A stretch of DNA of 6,735 nucleotides from Candidatus Aerophobota bacterium (GCA_003648815.1 QMPZ01000088.1:1-6735); one strand, 5' to 3'; positions 1 through 6,407 are shown, numbered from the stretch's first letter. Numbers and translations: made by a program. Notes: generated by a model from the letters alone, not told the origin.

Positions 1-1033
1 CTTTTGCCTCAAACTCCAGAAACTTTCTTACCCTCTTTTCTTTTACTTTACTTAAAAAGCTTCTTATTTGAGAGGAGCTTGCAGGATCAATTAAAACATC
101 AATGTCTTCAAGCTCAATTCTCATACTCTGAAGGACATATCCCATAGCCATTTTTAAAACCTGGTGGGGGCTATCCTCTACACAGTGTAAAAGCACTTCC
201 TTTCCATTGTGAACGGTAACCCCTACAGGATACCCTTGTTCTGCCACCCCAAGACATACATTCAAAAAATTAGTGGCCAGCTTATCCTGGGATATAGGTC
301 CTTTTGCCCTTATATCATAAATTATATGTACACCCTGTCCTGCCTCCTGAAAGAACTCTTTTACCATCAGTTTCCCCTGTCTCGCTGTAGCTTTCCAGTC
401 CATATGGTGCAAACTATCACCCGGTACATACTCCCTGGTGTCAGCATATTCTATGCCAGGTCCTTTAAATGGAATAGGAACCTCTCCTGCCCCACCTCTT
501 CCTCCTCTCAGTAAAAACAGTGCTGCCTGAATTAGAGGTACTATTACTCGGGGAAAAACTTTAAGCTCCAGATTAAAAAAGATACCTGCCTTCTTTCTGG
601 TTAATTTATGCGGGCCGAAAACGTCTGCTTTTACTCTATCGGTCGTATAATCTCCTGAAATATCCGATGAAAGCAAAAGCTCAAGTGCATGTTCACCCTT
701 TTTTAGTTGATTGGGTTTTATTCTGACCTGGCTGAAAGGAGAAGACAAGATCACCGGTAGGTCTGTGGTAACCTGGCAGGATAAATTAACAGTTTTTTCT
801 TTGCCGGCGATTAAAACCTCTTTTATGGGATTTGAGCCTATTTTGACTAACTGATTTATGTTACCCGCAGCTTTTTTAACCTTTGTATAATCATAAAAAA
901 TAAACCCTGTAAACACTAAGGTTAAGGCTACCAGAAATATATCCACAAATAAAGCTGCAAGTGCTGCGCAGCCTAAAGTAACAAGAAAAACTTTAATGCC
1001 TCTCTCAGTGAGAAATTGAGTGCAAAATCTCAT
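1..1033 (-). CDS. DUF58 family membrane protein (3' end cut by the window edge)
   Basis: The minus frame is open for 344 codons from ATG at 1033 to the window edge, so the C-terminus is missing. Two hydrophobic segments (about residues 13-28 and 31-48) anchor the N-terminus in the membrane. A beta-rich region follows (about 70-165), then the DUF58 signature at 201-227, which includes EYVPGDSLHHMDWKATARQG and then KLMVKEF. The segment after it (about 235 onward) resembles a von Willebrand A-like fold, but where the MIDAS motif DxSxS is expected the sequence reads YDIRAKG (D240), without the serines. The start overlaps the MoxR stop as ATGA, so translation is probably coupled. In related clusters DUF58 proteins are the standard partner of MoxR ATPases; their biochemical activity is not established. 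The family call is firm; loss of metal binding is inference. Confidence 0.93.
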   Translation of the reverse strand, partial: MRFCTQFLTERGIKVFLVTLGCAALAALFVDIFLVALTLVFTGFIFYDYTKVKKAAGNINQLVKIGSNPIKEVLIAGKEKTVNLSCQVTTDLPVILSSPFSQVRIKPNQLKKGEHALELLLSSDISGDYTTDRVKADVFGPHKLTRKKAGIFFNLELKVFPRVIVPLIQAALFLLRGGRGGAGEVPIPFKGPGIEYADTREYVPGDSLHHMDWKATARQGKLMVKEFFQEAGQGVHIIYDIRAKGPISQDKLATNFLNVCLGVAEQGYPVGVTVHNGKEVLLHCVEDSPHQVLKMAMGYVLQSMRIELEDIDVLIDPASSSQIRSFLSKVKEKRVRKFLEFEAK

Positions 1034-1980
1034 TCTTTTTTAACCGGTGTCTCCCTCAGTGCTTCCTGAATAAGAGCTTTCTCTGATACATCTTCCATTT
1101 CTGCCTCGGGAGCTAAAATGATTCTGTGAGCAAGAACAAAAGGAGCTACCACTTTCACATCATCGGGTATCACGTAATCTCTTCCCTGCAGGTACGCTCT
1201 TGCCCTTGCTCCCTTAAAAAGCCATATGCTTGCCCGGGGAGATGGTCCCATGCGTACGAAATCTTTTTTTCTTATCGCATCAGTTAAGCTTACAATATAC
1301 TCTTTTACTCTGCCGGAAACGTGAACTTTCTTCACTTTGTCTATTTCTCCCAAAAGCTCCTCAAGCTTTGCCCTCACCGCTATCTCAGATGCCTCAAGCT
1401 CATCAATGCGCGAGATTATCTCCTTCTCTTCCGCAAAAGAAGGATACCCAACATCCACCTTAAAGGAAATGCGATCTATCTGAACCTCGGTTAAAGGATA
1501 CGTCCCTGCGCCTCCAAAGGGAATTTGGGTGGCAATGACCATGAAGGGTCGGGGCAGAGGAAACGTTTCTCCTTCAATGCTTACCTGCCGCTCCTGCATC
1601 ACCTCAATCAGTGCCGCCTGGCATTTGGGGGTTGCTCTATTTAGCTCATCGCAAAATAAAACATTGGTAAAGACAGGACCTTTCCTTATGTGAAAGGTAG
1701 CATCCTTGGGGTTAAACACAGATGTTCCTACAATATCTGCTGGCAAAAGGTCAGGTGTCATCTGGATGCGACGAAACGAAGCTCCTATAGCCCGGGCAAA
1801 ACAGCTTGCTATAAACGTTTTTCCTACACCGGGGGTTCCTTCCAGCAGGATATGTCCCTCGGACAACAGGGCAATAAAGAGAGTCTCAATGATGTTTCTT
1901 TTTCCCACCACTTCTTTTGCTACCTCATCAAAGATGCCTTGCAAAATTTCAGGATGTTTGTGCTGCAATTTATCATTCAT
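1030..1980 (-). CDS. MoxR-family AAA+ ATPase
   Basis: A 316-aa soluble cytoplasmic AAA+ ATPase of normal MoxR length. Walker A is GTPGVGKT (48-55) and Walker B is VLFCDELNRA (107-116, with D111 and E112). The MoxR-typical stretches LTEVQIDR (163-170) and GPSPRA (245-250, sensor-2 region) are present, and the C-terminal helical lid fills 220-316. The sensor-1 segment, usually ATQNP in this family, reads ATQIP (150-154), so Ile153 replaces the usual Asn. MoxR ATPases are thought to act as chaperones that help assemble or activate VWA or DUF58 partners, often at the envelope. Here the gene sits directly before a DUF58 gene and overlaps it by 4 bases, and it overlaps the DUF4350-like gene upstream by 8. 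The ATG at 1980 is supported by an AAGGAG site 7 bases upstream. The family call is very secure; the substrate is unknown. Confidence 0.97.
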   Translation of the reverse strand: MNDKLQHKHPEILQGIFDEVAKEVVGKRNIIETLFIALLSEGHILLEGTPGVGKTFIASCFARAIGASFRRIQMTPDLLPADIVGTSVFNPKDATFHIRKGPVFTNVLFCDELNRATPKCQAALIEVMQERQVSIEGETFPLPRPFMVIATQIPFGGAGTYPLTEVQIDRISFKVDVGYPSFAEEKEIISRIDELEASEIAVRAKLEELLGEIDKVKKVHVSGRVKEYIVSLTDAIRKKDFVRMGPSPRASIWLFKGARARAYLQGRDYVIPDDVKVVAPFVLAHRIILAPEAEMEDVSEKALIQEALRETPVKKE

Positions 1981-2944
1981 TAAAACGCTCCTTTTTTAGT
2001 TTCACTAAGGTATTTTTATCCCAGGCAGGATGCCGCTTTAAAATAGCCTCAATATCCTCATCTTCCACAACCTTCCTCTTTTTAACCTTTAGCCACAAAA
2101 CAGCTATCACCAGGACAAGAAACAGGGAGTAGCGTATCTCAAAGCGTGATGTAATCTGGTAGAGCGCGATCATGGTACTTTGCATTTTTGCAAGAAGACC
2201 TTTGGGGTGATGTGAGGTATCAATGAATATCTTTTTATCCTGAGTTATAGTTTGCAGCAGTTTCTCATTTTCTTCCTCACCCAGCATGGAGTTGATAAAC
2301 AGGCTCGAATCAGCGATAAGGTAGATTTTTCCTGCACCATAGGTTATCTCAGCTACCATGGGAAACGGTCCTTCCTGCCCGGCACTGGCTTCATCCTGCA
2401 CCAAGCTATCACGGGAAATGCTAAACGAGCTGGAGGTAGCAAACACCCTTCCCTCACCCCGTTCAACTTGCAGGAAGGTCGGGAAGTTGAACATTAAACT
2501 TTTGATATCAGCAAGCGGCCCGGAAAAATCCACCGATTTTACCAGGACAGATGATTTTCCTCGAAAAAGAGGGTCTATGACCAGCTGATGTGAAAAACGA
2601 GTTTTTAATCCCAGCCCTTCCAGAATAAGGTTGCCCGAGCCAAAATCATCGGTTAAAATGAGCAAGCCACCTGCTCGAAGGTATCTCTCGATAGATGCTA
2701 TTTCTCGCGCACTGTAGCTTCCCGAAGGGCCAATGATAAAAAGACAAGTTTCTGCGGGAAAAGCGACAAAATCAATATCCGAAATGTAGCTAAGCGATGA
2801 GCCTTGCGTTTTTTCCTGAAATGTTTTCAGTCCATTCCAGAAGGGATTGTCCAGGTGAAAATCATCATTAGGAGGCAAAAAGCGTATGAGAAAAGCAATC
2901 ACCACTCCTGCCAGAAGACATCCAAGTATAAATGCTTTTTTCAT
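1973..2944 (-). CDS. DUF4350-like membrane protein
   Basis: A 323-aa protein with an N-terminal membrane segment or uncleaved signal (about 4-22), an extracytoplasmic domain (about 25-265), a C-terminal membrane helix (about 272-287), and a basic cytoplasmic tail containing KVKKRK. The core carries the pattern of DUF4350 and GldG-like glutamine-amidotransferase-fold domains: hydrophobic strands, then ERYLRAGGLLILTDDFGSGN (86-105), and later a YGAGKIYLIADSSLFIN strand and turn (202-218). No nucleophile Cys is visible at the amidotransferase elbow, so a binding rather than catalytic role is likely (inference). Its position between a DUF4129-like gene and a MoxR gene matches the known order of such clusters. 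The start overlaps the upstream stop as ATGA, and only a weak ribosome site is seen, pointing to coupling. The family call rests on motif, topology and context. Confidence 0.82.
   Translation of the reverse strand: MKKAFILGCLLAGVVIAFLIRFLPPNDDFHLDNPFWNGLKTFQEKTQGSSLSYISDIDFVAFPAETCLFIIGPSGSYSAREIASIERYLRAGGLLILTDDFGSGNLILEGLGLKTRFSHQLVIDPLFRGKSSVLVKSVDFSGPLADIKSLMFNFPTFLQVERGEGRVFATSSSFSISRDSLVQDEASAGQEGPFPMVAEITYGAGKIYLIADSSLFINSMLGEEENEKLLQTITQDKKIFIDTSHHPKGLLAKMQSTMIALYQITSRFEIRYSLFLVLVIAVLWLKVKKRKVVEDEDIEAILKRHPAWDKNTLVKLKKERFNE
1988..1993 (-). promoter_or_regulatory. Shine-Dalgarno site of the MoxR gene
   Basis: AAGGAG on the minus strand lies 7 bases before the ATG at 1980. It sits inside the end of the preceding gene, so the ATPase can load its own ribosomes as well as being coupled. 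It is among the strongest internal ribosome sites of the operon, which may mean the ATPase is made in excess over its membrane partners (inference). Confidence 0.8.
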
Positions 2945-4797
2945 CTTTTTTGTTCTCTTAGCTTTTCCAGAGCCTGCTTTGCCTTTTCTTCTCCTGGAGG
3001 TTTTTCGGATGCGTACAAAAACTTTTCAGTCTCACGTGAGATAAGCTCAAAATATCTTCCTTTTTCTCCTAACCTATCTTTGACCACATTAAGGTATTCC
3101 CTGATGGTATCTGCAGGAGCCTGCCTGATACCGGTAAGGGAAGCTACCACATCTACTGCCTCGCTGTATATTAAAGCTAAACCGATGAGCTTTCTTTCCT
3201 CAGCTACTTTTCTTTCTGGTGGTATTTTTTTCCTCTCCTCTAACAGCTCCTCTTTTCTCTTAACCTCTTTTTTTCTTCTGGAGGCTACACCAACAAAGAG
3301 AAAAAGAAGCCCAATAAAGGGAGAAAGTGTCAGTGGGTTAATCACCAAAACTTTTCTTTCCTCACTTAAAGGCAAAACCCAGGCCTCCTGTGGGTGCAAA
3401 AAAATCGTTACCCGCTCCCATCCGGAAAAGTGTAACAGAGAAAAAGGAAGCCTCACCTGAAAGCTTTTTTCCTCAACAGTGGTTGTTACGCTTTCCTCTT
3501 CTGTCATTACCCGTAGCATTGCGTTCTTCATGCTCCCATTCTCAAGGAAAACTTCCCCTTGAAGCTTTAAGGGGAAAGGAGCAACCACCACCCGTGGCAC
3601 ATTAACCACCATAAAGGGCAGTTTGTAGGATACGGGAATATTTATGGTAAAGCTTGCAGGTGAAATAATTCCCCGTGCCGGGGTAAAAATGGTTACAGGA
3701 AAACTTTTTCCTCCATCTGCAGGCAAAGAAAGCTCAGTTTCAAACCTACCTTCCTCATCCGTTGATAGCTCAGTTATCTTTTCTGCTACCTGCAGCCTCA
3801 CTGGATAATTTGCCAGAGGGGCGTCCTCTAATCTGATCTCACCTTGCAGCGTAAAGGGTAAAACAGGATACACCGGCTTTTGATAGCGTGCGGTAATCTG
3901 GGGCGTGTAGAAAAAAGGCTCAAGCAAAACCTGCTTTGATGTTGATGGATAGAATGCTTCTTTATCTTCCCCTTTTGGAGAAAAAGAGGCAAACAAAGAT
4001 ACATTTTTTTTGTACAGAAAGGGAAAATCTATCCGTTTCTTAAATTGACCATCCTCATCTGTAGAAAGGCTTACAAGTTTTTCGTTTTCCAGAAAAATAT
4101 CCACCTCTCTTCCCCCTAAAACCCCTCCTGCCTCTCGCTTTAACTTCCCGTAAACTTCAAAGCTTCCCCCAGGCAAAACACTTCTCTCGTCAACCGATAT
4201 CTCTAAAAAGGTAGCCTCCAGCCTTTTTCCTTCCTGCACCTTACGGTAAAGACTTTGTATCTTATGTTTATAGTCCTCTTTCAGTTTATGCAAAGGCTCG
4301 ATTTTTTCTCGCACCCTATCAGCAAGAGCACCTATCCTTCTCCTCAGCTCATCAACTGCTGCGTTTAGATTATCAAGGTCTCGTTCTGCCTTTAAAAGAG
4401 TTTCCCAACTTGCCTTCAATGTTTCCCCCGCCTTCTCAATCTCTCCCTGGCACAGAAGATGCTCGGCAGAATCTATATCCTCTCTTATTATCTTTAGCTT
4501 ATCTGTCACTTGCTGGATAAGCTCATTAAAGCGAGCAAAGATATGGCGCACCGGCTCAGGGACATAGGAAAGAAGGCTCTTTGCAAGCTCAGATGATGCT
4601 TCATCCCACCTTCCCTCAAGCTGCAATCTTACAACCTCTCCATAAAAAGCTACAAGTTGGTGAGGGAAAAAAGCCTCCTCTTTTATCTCGGCAGGGTTTT
4701 TATGGCGGGGAAAATCCTGGGCAAAGCCGGGAGAAAAAAATGCTCCAAGCAAAAAAGAAAGTATGAGCAAAGCTCCTGGAATTAATCCCTTTCTCAT
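2941..4797 (-). CDS. Exported coiled-coil and beta-repeat protein with DUF4129-like cytoplasmic tail
   Basis: A 618-aa protein. A signal peptide (1-26, with likely cleavage after GFA) is followed by a helical, charged, coiled-coil-like region (about 35-195). Three beta-rich repeats of roughly 95-100 residues come next (about 205-300, 305-395 and 400-485). A membrane helix lies at about 488-505, then a very basic linker (RRKKEVKRK), and a cytoplasmic tail (531-618) containing TGIRQAPADTIREYL, which resembles the DUF4129 signature. Repeats 1 and 2 each carry a turn of the kind seen in carboxypeptidase-regulatory or Ig-like domains (STDEDGQF at 245, STDEEGRF at 345). The likely role is a membrane scaffold that senses or binds something outside and presents its tail to the MoxR machinery (inference). 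AGAAGG lies just before the ATG, and the start overlaps the Trm112 stop as ATGA. The tail assignment is moderately sure; the ligand is unknown. Confidence 0.8.
   Translation of the reverse strand: MRKGLIPGALLILSFLLGAFFSPGFAQDFPRHKNPAEIKEEAFFPHQLVAFYGEVVRLQLEGRWDEASSELAKSLLSYVPEPVRHIFARFNELIQQVTDKLKIIREDIDSAEHLLCQGEIEKAGETLKASWETLLKAERDLDNLNAAVDELRRRIGALADRVREKIEPLHKLKEDYKHKIQSLYRKVQEGKRLEATFLEISVDERSVLPGGSFEVYGKLKREAGGVLGGREVDIFLENEKLVSLSTDEDGQFKKRIDFPFLYKKNVSLFASFSPKGEDKEAFYPSTSKQVLLEPFFYTPQITARYQKPVYPVLPFTLQGEIRLEDAPLANYPVRLQVAEKITELSTDEEGRFETELSLPADGGKSFPVTIFTPARGIISPASFTINIPVSYKLPFMVVNVPRVVVAPFPLKLQGEVFLENGSMKNAMLRVMTEEESVTTTVEEKSFQVRLPFSLLHFSGWERVTIFLHPQEAWVLPLSEERKVLVINPLTLSPFIGLLFLFVGVASRRKKEVKRKEELLEERKKIPPERKVAEERKLIGLALIYSEAVDVVASLTGIRQAPADTIREYLNVVKDRLGEKGRYFELISRETEKFLYASEKPPGEEKAKQALEKLREQKR
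3343..4185 (-). other. Three tandem beta-sandwich-like repeats inside the 618-aa protein
   Basis: Three comparable segments can be aligned by eye. Their anchors are FEVYGKLK (213-220), FTLQGEIRLED (315-325) and LKLQGEVFLEN (410-420), spaced about 102 and 95 residues apart. Each anchor is followed by a strand with alternating hydrophobic residues (VDIFLE, PVRLQV, AMLRVM), then an acidic turn, then another strand. This pattern fits repeated Ig-like or transthyretin-like modules on the outer face of the membrane. The fold is inference; the repeat spacing is seen directly. Confidence 0.6.
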
Positions 4798-4979
4798 TTT
4801 CCTTCTGGCAATCTCTTAGCTTCTTCTATTAGCATTACCGGGATATCATCTTTTACCGGGTATATCAGCCTGCATCTATGGCAAATAAGACTTTCCTCTT
4901 TTTGACCACATTTGTATTCAAGTTCACCTTTGCACTTAGGACAGACAAGAATTTCTAATAATTTTTCATTTAAAGCCAT
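4794..4979 (-). CDS. Trm112-like small zinc-binding protein (UPF0434/YcaR type)
   Basis: A 61-aa protein starting MALNEKLLEI, with two Cys pairs, CPKC (C13, C16) and CHRC (C33, C36), that can hold one zinc ion, and the family's ending YPVKDDIPVML. This matches the short bacterial Trm112 relatives. In eukaryotes and archaea Trm112 activates several methyltransferases; the partner of the bacterial forms is generally not known. The ATG at 4979 is chosen because GAGGTG lies 6 bases before it. The longer reading from GTG at 4988 would start inside that ribosome site and add only three residues. It follows the 85-aa gene by 12 bases and overlaps the 618-aa gene as ATGA. No methyltransferase gene is visible in the window, so its role in this operon is open. 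Confidence 0.92.
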   Translation of the reverse strand: MALNEKLLEILVCPKCKGELEYKCGQKEESLICHRCRLIYPVKDDIPVMLIEEAKRLPEGK

Positions 4980-4985
4980 CTTTAT

Positions 4986-4991
4986 CACCTC
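4986..4991 (-). promoter_or_regulatory. Shine-Dalgarno site that decides the Trm112 start
   Basis: GAGGTG on the minus strand, 6 bases before the ATG at 4979. The alternative GTG start at 4986-4988 is part of this same site and would leave no ribosome site in front of it. The motif begins right after the stop codon of the 85-aa gene. Confidence 0.8.
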
Positions 4992-5249
4992 TTAATGAGT
5001 TAAAATCTCCATCACCTTTCTTGCCACAACAAAACAAAAAACAACAAAAAGCCCAAGGGCAACAGGATCTATCCGTAAGGGAGTGATAAGTTTTCTTCTG
5101 GGACGAAGAATTTCCACTAAGGCAAGATACTCTATGGTGAAAACTGATATGTAAACATCAAGTCTTTCCTCCCCTCCCCCGGCAAAAATAGCCACAGTGA
5201 AAAAAAGAAAAGCTGTCAGTAGAATAATAAAAAGAATATGTCTATCCAT
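4992..5249 (-). CDS. Small membrane protein of unknown family (85 aa)
   Basis: A hydrophobic protein with one membrane helix at about 4-23 and a second at about 62-77. Between them lies a semi-hydrophobic stretch (VYISVFTIEYLALVEILRP, 32-50) that could be a third, shorter membrane segment, followed by basic RPRRK. By the positive-inside rule that loop is cytoplasmic if the middle segment spans the membrane. No family is recognised. It starts 8 bases inside the end of the 255-aa gene, with GAGAAG just upstream, and ends 12 bases before the Trm112 gene, so it belongs to the operon. A small partner or stabilising subunit of a neighbouring membrane protein is plausible but unproven. Coding status is supported by the overlaps, a well-placed ribosome site and coherent topology. 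Confidence 0.75.
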   Translation of the reverse strand: MDRHILFIILLTAFLFFTVAIFAGGGEERLDVYISVFTIEYLALVEILRPRRKLITPLRIDPVALGLFVVFCFVVARKVMEILTH

Positions 5250-6009
5250 TTATCTTCTCTTTTATCTCAAACACCGCCTTAATCCATTTCCCCTCCCTTT
5301 TTTCCTCTAAAATTTTTACCGGCATTTTGCTAACCTGACAAATTGCACAGGCAGCTAAGCTTGCCGCAGGTGAGCCTAATACCCTGGTAAATCTTGGCGC
5401 ATCTATATTAAACTTTATATTTTTTGCCCGCAAAAAAACCTTATTTTTCTCAAAGTTAACCTGGACTTTTGATGTAAATTCAGAAAAATCAACTAAAAGA
5501 TAGCCTATCACGTTTTCCAAGCGGGGCAAAAAATTCTCTAAGGAAAGATCTTTATTTTCAACCTCCTCTTTCTCCTCTTCAATAATTCCAGAGGTGGCAA
5601 CAACATCTGAGCCGGGAGGATAAATGAAAAGACCAGGATGCCCATCTACACTGGAAATTATCCTTTTTGGAACATCAGTTATTTTGTTAATCTCAGGATA
5701 GCTGGGATTTGCTGACAAAGGGCAAAAAACATAAACTTTTCCTTCTTTTGCTGGTAGGTAGATTGCTTTTTCTACCGCTGTAAACTCCTCCAACAAAGCT
5801 TCAATATTAGCAACAGAGCCTGAAATCATACCTTTAACTACCTGGTGAGGAACAAGATATTCAGGAAAGATAAGAACCACACACCCTAAAACGCAGAAAG
5901 AAAGCCCTATCGCAGTCAAGGGAACACTTAATATTACAAAATAAGAAAAGGTAGCTAAAATACTTCCAAATCCAACCAACCCCAACCCTACAGCTTTAAA
6001 TGTATTCAC
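5242..6009 (-). CDS. First gene of the operon: two-helix membrane protein with cytoplasmic domain, family not recognised
   Basis: A 255-aa protein with two membrane helices near the N-terminus (about 5-25 and 30-50), then a soluble domain of about 200 residues, probably cytoplasmic. Visible blocks are IYLPAKEGKVYVFCPL (83-98), GLFIYPPGSD (126-135), an acidic linker (EEEKEEVENKD, 144-154), LVDFSEFTSKVQVN (172-185) and a C-terminal small-residue segment LGSPAASLAACAIC (211-224), followed by a strand ending KAVFEI. These look like conserved parts of a real family, but no function can be assigned. The GTG at 6009 is chosen because AAAGGA lies 7 bases upstream and the promoter fits just before it. 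It overlaps the next gene by 8 bases. Its place at the head of a MoxR operon suggests a membrane partner or regulator of that system (inference). Confidence 0.85.
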   Translation of the reverse strand: MNTFKAVGLGLVGFGSILATFSYFVILSVPLTAIGLSFCVLGCVVLIFPEYLVPHQVVKGMISGSVANIEALLEEFTAVEKAIYLPAKEGKVYVFCPLSANPSYPEINKITDVPKRIISSVDGHPGLFIYPPGSDVVATSGIIEEEKEEVENKDLSLENFLPRLENVIGYLLVDFSEFTSKVQVNFEKNKVFLRAKNIKFNIDAPRFTRVLGSPAASLAACAICQVSKMPVKILEEKREGKWIKAVFEIKEKING

Positions 6010-6016
6010 TCGCCAT

Positions 6017-6022
6017 TCCTTT
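6017..6022 (-). promoter_or_regulatory. Shine-Dalgarno site of the first operon gene
   Basis: AAAGGA on the minus strand with 7 bases to the GTG at 6009. This spacing supports the GTG start. An out-of-frame ATG at 6014-6016 lies only 2 bases or less from the site and opens a 6-codon frame only. Confidence 0.7.
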
Positions 6023-6032
6023 CTCTTGCTTA

Positions 6033-6061
6033 ATTATACCTAAAAAAACTTAATCTGTAAA
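6033..6061 (-). promoter_or_regulatory. Sigma70-type promoter of the MoxR operon
   Basis: Read on the minus strand, the -35 box is TTTACA (6056-6061; five of six consensus bases) and the -10 box is a perfect TATAAT (6033-6038), separated by exactly 17 bases. The spacer holds a T-run. Transcription would begin near 6026, giving a leader of only about 17 bases before the GTG at 6009. No operator is evident. A near-consensus promoter with optimal spacing suggests constitutive, fairly strong expression (inference). Confidence 0.8.
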
Positions 6062-6299
6062 CTCTCCGCATCAACACATCACCTCCCTGGCACCCTCCAA
6101 TGCATTCACACATATACGCATTCATGCATTTACATTTGAGAATTTCCCCATCCCAGCCTCTCTTTACAACAAAATATGTCACCTTTGTCCTGGAAGAGGT
6201 GCTCAAAGACGCAGAAGAAGAAAAAGAAGAGCAAACCTTTATTCCGGAAGAGGAAGAAGAGGTAAAAAAACAGACTAAGAGTCCTCGGTTACCTTGACT
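6062..6299. other. Gene-poor stretch upstream of the operon, with GCATTCA repeats and purine tracts
   Basis: No convincing gene is seen in this stretch. GCATTCA occurs at 6102-6108 and 6118-6124, with a variant GCATTTA at 6126-6132, and the palindrome ATGCAT occurs at 6100-6105 and 6124-6129. Two purine runs on the plus strand (6213-6231 and 6246-6262) would encode Glu-rich tracts. A plus-strand frame from 6100 to 6297 and a minus-strand Cys-rich frame (6030-6182) are open, but neither has a recognisable product. Degraded coding sequence is the most likely explanation. Confidence 0.5.
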
Positions 6300-6374
6300 G
6301 AAAATTCCCGCGGTGTAGTCACGAAAGATGTATCACCTTGGAGTGTGGCTATTGGTGTCCCAGCTAAGTTCCAA
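6300..6374 (+). pseudogene. Remnant of the C-terminal end of a hexapeptide-repeat acyltransferase
   Basis: The plus-strand frame reads ENS, then RGVVTKDVSPWSVAIGVPAK, then FQ. This closely matches the closing coil of left-handed beta-helix acetyltransferases, whose usual pattern is (A/S)VVTKDVPPxSVVxGVPAK. Nothing before it in any nearby frame continues the hexapeptide repeats; the same frame meets a stop at 6276-6278 and lacks a credible start. After it, the frame runs on through non-homologous, repeat-rich sequence. So only about 25 codons of an old gene remain, and the catalytic His and most of the helix are gone. These enzymes commonly act in surface sugar or cell-envelope modification, but the donor gene cannot be identified. 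Confidence 0.65.
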
Positions 6375-6407
6375 TCCCTCTTGGATGGCTCCTCAAACTT
6401 TTATCCC

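Noticed and set aside
209..514. A plus-strand open frame of 101 codons
   Set aside because: It is antisense to the DUF58 gene, over the segment that encodes the DUF58 signature, and shows no ribosome site or recognisable motif.
2804..3460. A long plus-strand open frame of 218 codons
   Set aside because: It lies antisense across the DUF4350-like and 618-aa genes, whose minus-strand frames have signal peptides, family motifs and coupled overlaps. The product is Ser- and Phe-rich, as expected from the shadow of Lys- and Glu-rich genes.
5996..6016. A 6-codon minus-strand frame (MASEYI) starting at the ATG at 6016
   Set aside because: Its ATG is too close to the AAAGGA site, and the GTG at 6009 has the right spacing and opens the long gene.
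6255..6290. A possible minus-strand terminator: GACTCTTAGTC followed by a T-run
   Set aside because: The stem has only four pairs plus one wobble with a three-base loop, and no minus-strand gene lies upstream for it to end.
6100..6297. A plus-strand open frame of 65 codons with a Glu-rich second half
   Set aside because: The Glu-rich part comes from two purine runs, the start lies in GCATTCA repeats, no ribosome site precedes it, and no family pattern is visible. It is more likely debris than a gene.
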